This document shows, one piece after another, positions 12,992 through 23,085 of a stretch of 64,000 nucleotides of DNA. Numbering within the stretch: the first letter of the stretch is position 1; each line of letters starts with the position of its first letter. Where the stretch lies: the NCBI GenBank assembly GCA_029449235.1, contig JANATG010000004.1, positions 1,364,001 to 1,428,000 of the forward strand, given 5' to 3'. The translations under genes were made by a program, and so were the position numbers. The stretch comes from Linnemannia schmuckeri (lineage: Eukaryota; Mortierellomycota; Mortierellomycetes; Mortierellales; Mortierellaceae). The notes beneath the pieces are model-generated. The model ran no database searches, was not told the origin of the DNA, and was given only the letters and a program-made list of their open reading frames with translations.

Positions 12992-13532
12992 AGTGATGGC
13001 GTGCCTAAACGAGAAAAGTCAAAAGGAGGCCGTCAACGAAAAAGGACGAATGAAAAAGGAAGTCGGCGGTATGAACACGCTCGACGTGATGTTGTAACTG
13101 AGGTTGAGGTGACTGTTTGAGAAGTAAATGTCATGTAAAGCCGCTTGCCTTCGTTTTTACTGGTTCGCGAAGTAGATGCACTTTGTCGTTTCTGCTGCGG
13201 TTGTCTCTGCTGGCGTTGCTCTTTCTTTTGCAGGACTGATAGAGAGAGGGGCGTGGAAGTGAGAGAACAATGTGATGAGGATGGATGTGTTGTTTTGAGA
13301 AAGAAGAAGGTTGTTTTGAAACTTGAAGACAGTATTGACAATCAAATTAAGATGGCAAAAAACATCTAAGGGGTGTTTGCTTGCAAGTGTGCCACGCTTG
13401 TTCAGTCGATAGGCTGAGGATACGCGCTGCTGGAGAGAGTTGGGCGAAACGGATGCGAGTTTTAAGGGGTATATATCAGCCAGCTTTTTATTAGGGCTAA
13501 TTTCGTTGCGTTTTCTTTCAAGCTCAACAAGG
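12992..13532. promoter_or_regulatory. SEC24 5' leader/promoter and F-box gene 3' flank
   Basis: About 540 bases between the SEC24 start (minus strand) and the end of the F-box gene upstream of it. Read on the minus strand, 13150-13350 is CT- and CAR-rich and leader-like. No additional gene can be supported. Confidence 0.4.
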
Positions 13533-15416
13533 TCAGGGCTCTTCAACAAGTTCTAGACGCGGGTTCAGGGCGCGCATGGCGTGCTTCCGTGCTGGCTGCC
13601 GCGCGCACAGCCATTTGCTGATCGCCAGCCGCTCGAGCTGTTCTAGACTGCCAATAAGCCTCAGGACTCCCTCAATCGTGTACCCGAGACAGCTCACAAT
13701 ATCCAACTGTGTCAACCGCGTCATACTCCGCGTCATCTTCCCTAACAACTCGTCCGAGACCGGCCATTTCCCTAGCAGCTCAAGATCCAAAAGACGTGTC
13801 GCCAGACAGATCTGAGGCATCTTGATCTTTAGCTCGTCCAGAATCTGGTCATCCTCGCTTGAAGAGTAGAAGTACGGAGGGAGCGAAAGCCTCAAGGTGA
13901 TCAATGCCGGGCAATGCAGTAGAGCCGAAAATTCGAACGCTAAGGCTGCCTCGCCCTCCAGATCCAGGACCGAGAGCTTTGAGAGCGGCCAAGACCAGCT
14001 CAGAGGTACGGTGGTATAAATCGACTCCTTGGACATGGTGGCCATCGACATAACCTTGAGCAACTCGAGCGACTCTCGGAAGGCGTCGACAGCATCCCGC
14101 ACAGCTGGCATCAGAACCTGGTCCTCACCAAAGAGCTCCAAGGATCGCATTCGGGGCAGGCCAAAGGGCTGATCCAACGATGACCATTCCTGGTAGTGGT
14201 GTTGGTGTTGTCTCCATTGCCAAGGCGAAGGTGGTGATATCCATGGCGCATAAGCTGATGTTGATGTTACTGAAGCAAAGGCTGAAGTCGATCGCGACAG
14301 TGATGGGCGATGATCCAGCTTCAGCTTTTTGCGTTCCAGCACTGCCCATGCAAACAACCTGTCGTCCCGTACCGGCATCCGCAGCTCCTCCAAGTAGGCA
14401 CATCGCTGCAGGTAATCTGAGGCCGAAATATAGTTCGGTGGCATGTCGGCCAGGCCCAAGATCAGAGTCCGAAGGCAGTCGACAGGGATATCGTCCAGGA
14501 CCAGAATCGCCTCCTTCCAATGCCTTGCATCGACTACCTGGGCTGTGCGCATGGCCTGGACGAGTCGCACTAGCTGTTTATGGGTTGGCTCCAGATGGTG
14601 GTTCAGATCCTCGCCGCCTTTAATCTTGATCTCTTTTAGTGTGCCGTGAACGGCATCGTGGACGCGAATGAACTCGAGGACGGGTTCGATCTTGCATCCA
14701 TAGGGGATCTCAGAGAGCTCCAGACGGACCAAATTGCGAAGCTCCTGGAGGTGGGGCACCAGGAGAACAGGGATCCGAGCAATGGGCTGACCGACGACCT
14801 TGACGTCTTCAGGGCAATATTGAACAAGCAAGTGAGAAACATCTGTCTGCAGATCAGACATGCTCCTGTTGTCATCCAAGAGGAGGGCACTGTTTCCGTG
14901 AGCCAGTGTCCTGAGAAGGGCCAATAACCGCCAGAGGTTGACATGGTACTGATGTGTGAAAAATCTGAGATAGTCCACCGTTGCGATGGTCTGCTGATGC
15001 TGTTGTTGTCGTTGGTGTTGTTGCAGTTGCAGCTGGTGGTAATGGTGAATATCCAGAGGGGTGGCGGGTCTTGCTGCTGAAAGGGTCATTGGAGCAGCTG
15101 TCGATATTCTTCTTGTTGTTGTTGTTGGTGGTGGTGGTGCTGTTGATGTTCGTGCATCGATGTTGCGCTGTGGAAGCCTGGAAGTAAGGAGGAGGGCGAG
15201 GAGGGCGGTTGACCGTTTTTCCTTTTCGTCTCGAGACCAACGGGAAGAGTGTTCGATAAGCTGGAAGGGAGAGCGGTAGAGGACGGGAGCGGCCCGTTGG
15301 AAGAGCTTTTGGCTTGAGAGGACGAGGGCATGGAGGGCTTGCCTCTGGTCGACGAGGTAGGCGACGATGAGATCAATACATTCGTCTGGTAGAGGTAGCT
15401 TAGATGCCAATACCAT
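13533..15416 (-). CDS. F-box / leucine-rich-repeat-like protein (unnamed)
   Basis: A single uninterrupted 627-aa frame on the minus strand. Residues ~8-50 resemble an F-box: LPLPDECIDLIVAYLVD, then a Leu/Val/Ala-rich helix ending RAAPVLYRSPF. F-boxes of this form (short hydrophobic helices followed by a conserved L-Y-R) are very common in Mortierella-type genomes. The remainder has irregular Leu-rich blocks (LRTLILGLADMPP, MRSLELFGEDQV, SKLSVLDLEGEAAL, LTQLDIVSCLGYTIEGVLRL) spaced like degenerate LRRs, plus a His/Gln/Thr-rich insert near residues 90-145. By analogy it could be a substrate receptor of an SCF ubiquitin ligase; no partner is visible. Lack of introns contrasts with most neighbours and is typical of expanded fungal F-box families. 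Confidence 0.75.
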   Translation of the reverse strand: MVLASKLPLPDECIDLIVAYLVDQRQALHALVLSSQKLFQRAAPVLYRSPFQLIEHSSRWSRDEKEKRSTALLALLLTSRLPQRNIDARTSTAPPPPTTTTRRISTAAPMTLSAARPATPLDIHHYHQLQLQQHQRQQQHQQTIATVDYLRFFTHQYHVNLWRLLALLRTLAHGNSALLLDDNRSMSDLQTDVSHLLVQYCPEDVKVVGQPIARIPVLLVPHLQELRNLVRLELSEIPYGCKIEPVLEFIRVHDAVHGTLKEIKIKGGEDLNHHLEPTHKQLVRLVQAMRTAQVVDARHWKEAILVLDDIPVDCLRTLILGLADMPPNYISASDYLQRCAYLEELRMPVRDDRLFAWAVLERKKLKLDHRPSLSRSTSAFASVTSTSAYAPWISPPSPWQWRQHQHHYQEWSSLDQPFGLPRMRSLELFGEDQVLMPAVRDAVDAFRESLELLKVMSMATMSKESIYTTVPLSWSWPLSKLSVLDLEGEAALAFEFSALLHCPALITLRLSLPPYFYSSSEDDQILDELKIKMPQICLATRLLDLELLGKWPVSDELLGKMTRSMTRLTQLDIVSCLGYTIEGVLRLIGSLEQLERLAISKWLCARQPARKHAMRALNPRLELVEEP

Positions 15417-17195
15417 GGAAGGTCAAGGCTTTCTCTTTACGTGGTTGTGTATATAAGTTGTGTGTGTTGGTATGAGTGAAGTGTGATGGTAGGGGAAGAG
15501 GATCAGATGTGAATGACTGAAGGAAGGAATGGGGGAAGGAAGCGAAGGAAGGAATGGGGGAAGGAAGCGAAGGAAGGAAAGGGGTACGGGAGTGGATGGG
15601 AGGATAGGGTGAAGGGTGTTATTGTGTGTGTGTAAATGTATGAAGCTGAGGGTGTGGAAAAGGGTGAGGAAACGGAAGCAAGAAAGGAATAAACGAAAGA
15701 AAAGGGAAAGGAAGCAAGGAAAGGGAGGGTGGAGAGTGGTTGGTGCTTCAGAGTTGCAAGGGAAGAGCAAGGGGTAGGAATAGTCAAGTGGAGTTGAAGA
15801 GGAAGAAAAAGGAAAGGGAAAGAGGAAGAGAAGAGGAAGAGAAGAGGAGGGGAAGAGGAAGGGAAAGAGGAAGGGAAAGAGGAAGGAAAGAGAAACGCAA
15901 AGGCAAGAGAAATAAAGGAAGGGCAAAGGAAAGAAAAAGAAAAGAAAAAAAAAAATAAAGGAACGGACGCGTTTTTGTTTTGTTCCCTTTGTGTTCAAAT
16001 TTTGACTTTTTTTTTATGGTTACATGCTGGAGAGAGGAAAAAAGTGCTCAGTTTCAGAGAACGAAAGAGTTTGTTCTTGATGAAGAAAAGGACAACAAAC
16101 AAGGGTTGCAAGTGGTTGTCAGAGATGCGGCGCGTTGTAAAGGTAGAATGATACTAAGACAGTAATGTGTTAGTGTCCATGCCATACCATTGACTAGTCT
16201 AATGGTAAGTGAGTATGGTGTAGTCCTCAAAATGCGCTGGCATGGTTAAAACTGGTCATTGACATGCATGTGTGTATCACTTGGCCCAAGGTCCGAGTAT
16301 TGTTGTCCTTCCTGTTTTTAAATTTGCTGTTGGTTGTTGGTTGTGGGTGATTCGTTGTTGGTTGCTGTTTTGTTGTTTTTGTTGCGTGGAAAAAAGAGGG
16401 GGGAGGAAAAGAAAGAGAGAAAAGGAGCACTGGAGGATATCCAGGAACCAATCAAAAGCACTGATCAACTGCCACTAGCAAAGAAGGAAAGCAATTGACT
16501 TTTTCTTGTTATGTTTGATCACTTTTCTGTTCCTCAAATTTATCACACTCACTGCGGAGACAGTTCAAGAGCCTGGTTCATGGGTCCTACTTACTCCTTT
16601 GTAATAGCATCTGTCTGGTTTGTCATGCCTTGACATGGATCCAGCATCGAACAGTCGATTACTAACACATTTCTTTTGATATCCAATGCATCCTGTAAAG
16701 TTTCTAGCAAAAGAAGCTACAAAAGGACGACCTGAATGACTTCTATTTACGCGACCTGCTGTATTATGTAGTCTCCCTAATTCGCCTTCTCTGTTCCTCT
16801 CCCTCTCCTTCTCACTTGACACTGACAACCAGCCCTAAGCAGCCACGGAAGAGCAGTAATGATATCAATGAGCTAGGGCCACAGCCAAGAATCGGAATGC
16901 TAACCCTCTGCCTTACAGGCGCCCTTTTGAATCAAATAATATCAAAAGGGAAAAAATGCCAAGACTTTTTTTTTTGTTCGACCTTCCTGGGCTGTTGCAC
17001 ACAACGAGAGTCCATAATTACTCTCCTTCTGCATTCGCCACTGCTCTTCTCTTTCTTTTGCTACTTCTTTTCTTTTTCTATCACCCTCATTCATCATCCA
17101 TATCGCACCTCTCCTTCGTCCATTCCACTTAACCTTCTTTAAGGACCATCACAACCCTATACCCTTCCTCACATCCCTCCAATTAGAGATACAAA
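15417..17195. promoter_or_regulatory. Divergent intergenic region with long polypurine tract
   Basis: About 1.8 kb between two divergent genes. Bases ~15500-15960 are almost purely purine on the plus strand (GGAAGGAA-, AAAGAGGAAG-type), so CT-rich when read as the F-box leader. A 25-bp unit is tandemly duplicated near 15519-15575. Bases 16000-16900 look like ordinary intergenic DNA. Bases 17030-17195 are CT-rich and are probably the leader of the plus-strand membrane protein. No gene is supported. Confidence 0.5.
15500..15960 (+). repeat. Polypurine tract with GGAAGGAA-type repeats
   Basis: Roughly 460 bases with few pyrimidines. It contains a 25-bp tandem unit (near 15519-15575) and many AAGGGAAAGAGG-like variants further on. 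Such mirror-like purine tracts can form triplex DNA and are often nucleosome-poor. It lies immediately upstream of the F-box gene. Confidence 0.8.
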
Positions 17196-18407
17196 ATGTC
17201 AAAAGCAAACAACAACAACCAAGATCCACAATATCCTCCTCTTCCACCACAACAACAGCAAACACAGGAGCAACCAACATTCCTCTCCACAACACCCTCC
17301 CTCCACAACCAACCACTACCTGAAGAAGCACCCCCCTCCTACGACGCAGTCATCGCAAAAGACATTCCACAACTCCACGACAACTACGATCATCTCAGAG
17401 GGCCTCCTGGCCAACGTGGAAGGGATATCAAAGACCGCATCCCCTCCGAATCTATTGCTCGATATCAATCTCAAGGGGGAAGCAGCAGTGGTGGTGCAGG
17501 TCCTTCTTCTATCTCAAGCTCCGCGGCAGCAGGAGGAGTAGGAAATGCTCATGGAGCTTCCTCACCTTATGAACCCCACTACGGCGCCACCCAGGTGATT
17601 GCCCACTCACCCACCTCAGCTCAGGCGCCACCCTTAGGTTTATCCGGTCAAATCGCGCTCGGTCAAGATAGCGATGAAGACTTTGCCCAGGATATTGACC
17701 GCCTTCTAGGCGAAGACGGCGATAACAGCGACGATCCCTCCGAACGCTCATGCTGGACAATCGTTGGAGACCAGAACGCGTGGATCGCCCTTCTCTACAT
17801 GATCATCGTCCTCCTCCCCTGGACCATCTTCTGTTTCGCCTGGGTCCTCTCTTTCGGACTCGTCGCCATGGTCCTGATGATCATTCCCCCCATCGGCTAC
17901 CTCTTTACCGTCTTTACAGTCTCCTCTATCCGCGCTCTTGCCCGCGTCGACCTTGTCCTCTCGGCCCTTCTCGTCTCCGACACCGTCGTGGCTAAATATC
18001 CCTACTTTACCTCCCAAGTCTTCATCGCCCCGGAACCAGGCCCTGCCTGGCAAAACCCGCGCCTGTTCGGTTACACAGTGCCCCTCCCTACATTCATCCA
18101 ACGAAGACTCGAAAGTCGTCATGCCGCTCGAAACCGTCGTCCTAAAAACCTTTGGCATCGTGGCGCAAACCATTTGAAGGCCATTCTAGATGGTCATACT
18201 ACAAAGGGATTCTTCTACTTTGTTGTTTGGAAGATGATGTTTGCAATCCCTATTTTCTGCGTCACAGTGGTGCTGTTTGCGTTGAATGTGCCATTCATGG
18301 TCTGCTTCTTGCCCTCGCTTCTTAACATCTCTAAAGCATTTGCCAACTGGCAGTACCGCTGGGCCGTCACTTGGCTCTCCGGCAAACCTGCACCTATCGT
18401 CCTTTAA
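17196..18407 (+). CDS. Multi-pass membrane protein with putative sensor-type domain and PPSY motif
   Basis: A single-exon 403-aa protein. The N-terminal ~185 residues are disordered (Gln/Pro, Ser/Gly-rich) and contain APPSYDAVI near residue 45, a PPxY-type motif that WW-domain ubiquitin ligases of the Rsp5/Nedd4 type can bind. Two hydrophobic hairpins follow: residues ~193-245 (WIALLYMIIVLLPWTIFCFA, then GLVAMVLMIIPPIGYLF, then SIRALARVDLVLSALL) and ~338-380 (FFYFVVWKMMFAIPIFCVTV). The layout, with a charged AR-x-x-R/D helix after the first hairpin, resembles the 'putative sensor' membrane domain known from bacterial two-component proteins. No kinase domain is present. The start is supported by a CT-rich leader and an ATG in AAAATGTCA context. 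Function is unknown. Confidence 0.6.
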   Translation: MSKANNNNQDPQYPPLPPQQQQTQEQPTFLSTTPSLHNQPLPEEAPPSYDAVIAKDIPQLHDNYDHLRGPPGQRGRDIKDRIPSESIARYQSQGGSSSGGAGPSSISSSAAAGGVGNAHGASSPYEPHYGATQVIAHSPTSAQAPPLGLSGQIALGQDSDEDFAQDIDRLLGEDGDNSDDPSERSCWTIVGDQNAWIALLYMIIVLLPWTIFCFAWVLSFGLVAMVLMIIPPIGYLFTVFTVSSIRALARVDLVLSALLVSDTVVAKYPYFTSQVFIAPEPGPAWQNPRLFGYTVPLPTFIQRRLESRHAARNRRPKNLWHRGANHLKAILDGHTTKGFFYFVVWKMMFAIPIFCVTVVLFALNVPFMVCFLPSLLNISKAFANWQYRWAVTWLSGKPAPIVL

Positions 18408-18467
18408 CGCCCCCATTCTTTTGATATGAGTCTTTTAACGATTCCCCTCTTTTCACCTCTTTTTGTA

Positions 18468-18473
18468 AATAAA
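18468..18473 (+). terminator. Poly(A) signal AATAAA after the sensor-type gene
   Basis: AATAAA lies 61 bases downstream of the stop codon at 18405-18407, in the short convergent interval before the GPD1 3' end. Confidence 0.55.
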
Positions 18474-18632
18474 TCTCACTCGCACACTCATGCTTGTTTT
18501 AACTGGGTATTTTCATTGCTGCCAGTGAAGGCGTCTAAAATATCTAGAGTACAGGAGTATCGTAATAGAGAAATGTAAAAGAAGTAAAAAAAAAGGAAGG
18601 AATCTGAATGATAGGACTGACGAACCAGCACC

Positions 18633-21254
18633 TTAGATATCCTCGACGATTCTGATGGGTGGGAGACCCTCATAACAGATCTTGTAGATGGTCGTCATGA
18701 GAGGGAACTCGTGGCAGAGGTTCTTCTTGGAGAGAATGTTGTACATGTCCTGAGCGGTCGAGGTTCCCTGGAGCTTCTGCCCGTTCAACATCTCCTGCTC
18801 GAGCTGGTCAAACGACTTTCCGGTTGTGACGTGTGCCTCGGCCACCTTGCGGTTACGGCCTCCAGCGCAGGTGGTAATCAGATCTGCAACGCCGCACGAC
18901 TCAAAGAAGGTCTCGTCCTTGACGTCGGCGTAGAACATCTTGGAGAACTTGCGCATCTCGTAAAGTCCAATGCGGATGATGGCAGCCTTGGTGTTGTCGC
19001 CAAGCCTAAGAGAAGTAAAAATAGGGGAAAGGGGGAAAAAGTGATAAATAAACAGGGCCAAGAAATGAAAACGGCGAAAACCGAATATTAACAATTCGGA
19101 CAAGAAGTTCTTACTTGAGTCCATCGACCAATCCACCGCCAATGGCAACAATGTTCTTGAGGGCACCGCACAGTTCGACACCGACAACATCGGGAACAAT
19201 GTTGACTCTAAAGGAAGGGGTGTGGAAGATATCGCGGAAGAGCTCACCATCAGCCCTGTTTCTGTATCCGATGGTGGTCTCGCAGAACTTCTCCTCGGCG
19301 ACCTCGTTGGCGATGTTGGCACCGCTGAGAACACAGGTGGGGACTCCGAGGGACTCCTGGATCATGTCAGTGATAAGCCGGAAACCATCGGCGTTGACGT
19401 CGATACCCTTGATCAAGGAGATAGCCTTGCAGTTGGCGGGGATCCTGCCCTTGAGTTGCTTGCAAATGCTTGTGACAAACTAAACAGGTGATGATGGTAA
19501 GAGCCAAAAAAAAAGAAAGTAAATGGAGGTTAGCAATGAGATGATAATAAACAAGAACAATAATGTTGTTCCCAGGAATTCGGTGTGTCGGCACGTGCAA
19601 AATCCACCAGGAAAGAGATAAAGCTCATTGAGAGGATTGGTTGTCTCCAGGTCGGCAACGGAAGTTAATTGATCCGATCATCACAAGTAAATGTGAAAAT
19701 CGCCCATTGTTCCTCTTTGTCCTCTAAAGAACGTCCAGATTTCACTCTTCAACTGACGATGTCACACTTGAGGGCATTTAATTCACATATTCGACATCCG
19801 CACACTGTGGTAATGTGGGAACGACTCGATGAAAAAAAAATGGCTCGAATGCTCAAGGCTCTTCTCCGATCACAGCAAAGTGTTCTGTTTTTGCCTCATT
19901 TCGCTGAGATTGCGAGATTGCAGCCTATCGCTGTCCTTATCGACGCACCCACCACCACCAGAAACCATAAGATCTCTATCCAGCTCCCATCATCTCTCAC
20001 TCTCTTGTTCACGTTCAACCCAGCTCATCCTGTTCAACATGTGAAAGCGTCCAAAGAGGAGGCCGAGCCATCATATCCGGGGTAACAAGGTCCAAAAGTG
20101 GGCTGAGAGAGCACAGTCGTAGAAAGTCTGCCTCTCTTCCTCTCCACTCTCCAGCAAGATTATTATCGATTGGTCGTTCAAAAAATAGCTTTTTCACGTC
20201 CCTCCTCCTGTACTGGATCCTGAACTTCTTCCAGTTTCATCCTGTGCTGATAAAAACAGCGGTAGCCGTTTTCTGGTTGGAGGGTGTGATTGATAACCTA
20301 AAGTCTCTTTTTTATGTGCCTATTGATCACTAATGGCGACTGGTCAAGAATCTTTTTCTTGTTACGATATTTACCTGATGGGGGACAACAAAGACGAGCA
20401 TGGTGGCATCCCTGCAGGTCTCGAGCAAGTCGGGGCAGGCAACAACATTCGAGGGCAACTGGATGCCGGGAAGGTATCTATGATCACAACATAGCAGGCA
20501 AACAAAGAGCAGTTGGATTAGCAAATGACTACTCTTATACCTTGTGCAGGGCTAAAAAAGAAAAAGTGGTTCAATTGACCCCACAAAAACAACGGCGGTC
20601 GGGTTTCTTGTTGGTTGCCGAATAACGATCTGCTGTGCGATCGTATCATAGCAAATAAAAAAAAATCGAGCACGCGAACTAATGGGCAAATGTGGGCAGA
20701 AAAACCTTTTTTTGTTGGTTGTTTGTTGTCCTGTTCTGTCCAATCCAAATCCAATGTTGTCATTTCATAAAAATACATAAGCCATTTTTAGGCCGAAGCG
20801 AGAAAAAAGGAAAAAAGCGTTGAGGGAAATGACAACAAAAAAAAAAAACTGGGGTAAAAAAAGAAAGAGTTTGTTGCTTACTTGACGTTCTCATGCTTGG
20901 TGTTAATGATCTCGGTCAAGTTCTGGCCGTTGACTTTCTCCTCAAAGACCCACATCTTGACCTTGTTGTCAAAGTGGTCAAACTTGCGTACATTGCGGCC
21001 GATAATCTTGGCAACGGCAGAACCCCTAATAAAAATAAAATTGGTGGCAATTGCATATGAATAGGTTAGTGGGCGAGTAAGCGAGTAAGAGTGTGAATTT
21101 GTTTTGATTGGAGTAAACTTGAAACTGTTATGCAGGGTAATATAACAAGACGTCCTGAGTTGGCAAGTGTGTGTGTGTGTGAGTGGATGAATGAGTTGAG
21201 AATTGCTGTTTTTTACCAGTTGCCTGATCCGATGAGAGCTACTCTTTCAGTCAT
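18633..21254 (-). CDS. GPD1: NAD-dependent glycerol-3-phosphate dehydrogenase
   Basis: Five exons on the minus strand: 21217-21254, 20882-21025, 20375-20477, 19115-19479, 18633-19005, giving 340 aa in phase. The first two exons join to form the Rossmann nucleotide-binding loop ALIGSGNWGSAVAKIIG. Other family signatures are LVFVVPHQ, the catalytic KGIDV segment, LSGANIANEVAEEKFCETTIG and GALKNIVAIGGGLVDGLKLGDNTK, whose last part is split by the final intron. The enzyme reduces dihydroxyacetone phosphate to glycerol-3-phosphate with NADH in the cytosol. It feeds glycerolipid and storage-lipid synthesis as well as glycerol and redox balance. Length is normal for the core enzyme without the N-terminal peroxisomal extension of yeast Gpd1. 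The third intron (19480-20374) is about 895 bases, far longer than any other intron here. Confidence 0.95.
19480..20374 (-). other. Unusually long third intron of GPD1
   Basis: About 895 bases between exons 3 and 4, compared with ~60-400 for other introns in the window. It starts with GTAAAT and ends with TTTAG on the minus strand. A 138-codon plus-strand frame (19669-20085) lies inside but has no recognisable domain. No internal coding exon consistent with GPD is visible. Confidence 0.7.
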
Positions 21255-22485
21255 TGTATTGTATGTGTGCGTGTATGTGGTAAGTGTTGGGTGGTGTGTT
21301 GTGAATGACTGTCAAGAGGCGAGCGAATGTAGTTTGTAGTAGGTGGTGGCAGTAAAAATTGATGAGCGGAAGAGTTGTTGTTGTTTGTTGAAAGTGATGA
21401 GAATAATAATAATAAAAAGAAGGGGATCAAGAAGTCCTTTTTATATGAAAAAGAAGGTGGAGAAAAGAGAGAAAGAGATTTCAACGGCAGCCAGCCCATC
21501 CGACAAGAAAGCCACTTTGACAACCACATGTGCTTGATGGGATACATTTGGAGGACATATGGGCATGGACAAATCCACATTACCTTGCATTACAGGGTAC
21601 ACTACCACTTCCCTCGTGTTTGTCCGTTTAGTTGCTTCGGACAAGGAATGCCCGAGACATGCAGCACACATCATAAAATAATAATTCAACATTCGCACAG
21701 TGCGTTCCGATGCAAAGGCTAAACTAATCACGCCATGTACTGTACATGCCCAACCCATGGGTGTCTGTCTGGTATGTTACAATTTGTTACAACAGAGAGT
21801 AGAACGGTTGAGCCGGAACCGAGTGTGTATGTACAATGGTAGTAATCACAAAGAGGAAAGGAGCACGGCCTTATTTCTCCTACTCTTCGCAAGAGGACGG
21901 ACGAGGAAGAGACAAGACCGATGAGGGACACCTGAGATTACACGAGATTACAAAGTCAAAAATCATAAAGGACAGCAAGTAAGCCGCCTGGACCATGGCC
22001 CATGTGTGTGCATGTGTGTGCAACGACTGGGCAATAGTTCTAACTTACTAACGATATTAAAAAAAGAACAACTAGCCGATCATTTTTTTTCTCTCTTTCA
22101 CTTTCTAAGTTTCTGGCATGTGTCAAAACGGTTACTTTTTCTTATTTTGAAGCTGGCTCCGACGAATTTCATTTCGCTGACAGATCTGGCATATTGTTGT
22201 GAATGATTGTGGGAGTGTGGGAGTGTGGGAGTATTGATTGTCAGCTCTCTTTCCCATTCTTATTCTTTGCTCAATAGTCAAACCTATATCGGTTTTGTAT
22301 TGTATCGCATGCTATCTAGTGTTCGAATCTCCACTCTATGCCCTCCACCATGGGCCATTTATCCTTATCAAAGACCAACCACCGATCCGACAGAAAATAA
22401 AAATTCCCTCAGAAGCTCACTTTAAACAAAAGGACAAGCGCATGATAATGTGAAAAAAAGGAAATTTGAAAGAAAAAAAGAGATA
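21255..22485. promoter_or_regulatory. GPD1 upstream region
   Basis: About 1.2 kb upstream of GPD1 (minus strand). The first 250 bases show CT/CA-rich leader composition on the minus strand. A short GTGGGAGT-type direct repeat (about three copies of a 10-mer) lies near 22207-22233. Nothing else with coding or RNA structure is visible. Confidence 0.4.
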
Positions 22486-22680
22486 CTATGAGTGGCACCA
22501 TATTAACCGACAATCATCTGGCAACCCGGCAACCCGGCATCTTTTGCTTGCCGAGTTGGCCATCAACTTGCTGTGCTTGCTTGGATGGATCTCATTGGCA
22601 AGAGCATTGGCGTGTTCTCTCTCTTCCACTTCCTTTAATTGTTTCATATCCTGAAGGGAACGTCGAAGGAAGAACGCCAT
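22486..22680 (-). CDS. Possible small protein of about 64 aa (unrecognised)
   Basis: A minus-strand frame starting MAFFLRRSLQDMKQLKEVEE, rich in charged heptad-like residues, then a Ser/Lys/His-rich part, ending at 22486. The ATG lies five bases after a good intron acceptor (CTAG), so a spliced 5' leader is possible; an upstream in-frame ATG at 22728 would add 16 residues. Codon choice looks like that of neighbouring genes for the first ~45 codons. I do not recognise the product, and the frame could be a chance ORF or one exon of a larger gene. Confidence 0.28.
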   Translation of the reverse strand: MAFFLRRSLQDMKQLKEVEEREHANALANEIHPSKHSKLMANSASKRCRVAGLPDDCRLIWCHS

Positions 22681-23085
22681 TTTCCTAGACAAATCGATGT
22701 TCCTAAGAAAAAAGGAGAGGCGCGTCATTTTTTAAAAAAACATCTTTAGCGTTGTATGAAGATGGCGATAATGAGACATGGATGAAGAGAGGGGGAAGAA
22801 CCAAGGTGCATTATATAGATAAAGAGAGATTATTCCTTTAAAACAGGCCAAAAATCGTTCAATGGTTGTCTATGGAGATATTTCTCACGCATCTTTGATG
22901 CCATCCACCTCTCTGTCTCTTGATTCAGGCACACACATCAAGTCACACTTTTTGTTATTTGTTTTGTGCGAGTGAGTGAGTGAGTGACTCAAAGCGAAGT
23001 GCACTCTTCCTCTCTCTCTTTCTTCCTTCACTTCTTGCAATCTCATTTCAAAAAAACATCGCACGCTCATTGTAGGGAACCAGCC
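22681..23085. promoter_or_regulatory. Upstream region of the MMACHC-like gene
   Basis: About 400 bases before the MMACHC-like ATG. The last ~90 bases are a CT-rich leader (TCTCTCTCTTTCTTCC type). If the small minus-strand ORF is real, this is a shared divergent promoter. Confidence 0.35.

Noticed and set aside
19669..20085. 138-codon plus-strand ORF inside the GPD1 intron
   Set aside because: No recognisable motif, no leader or splice context; reported only as part of the long-intron finding.
22300..22345. tRNA-like B-box (GTTCGAATC)
   Set aside because: No A-box, no cloverleaf arms or acceptor stem could be formed around it.
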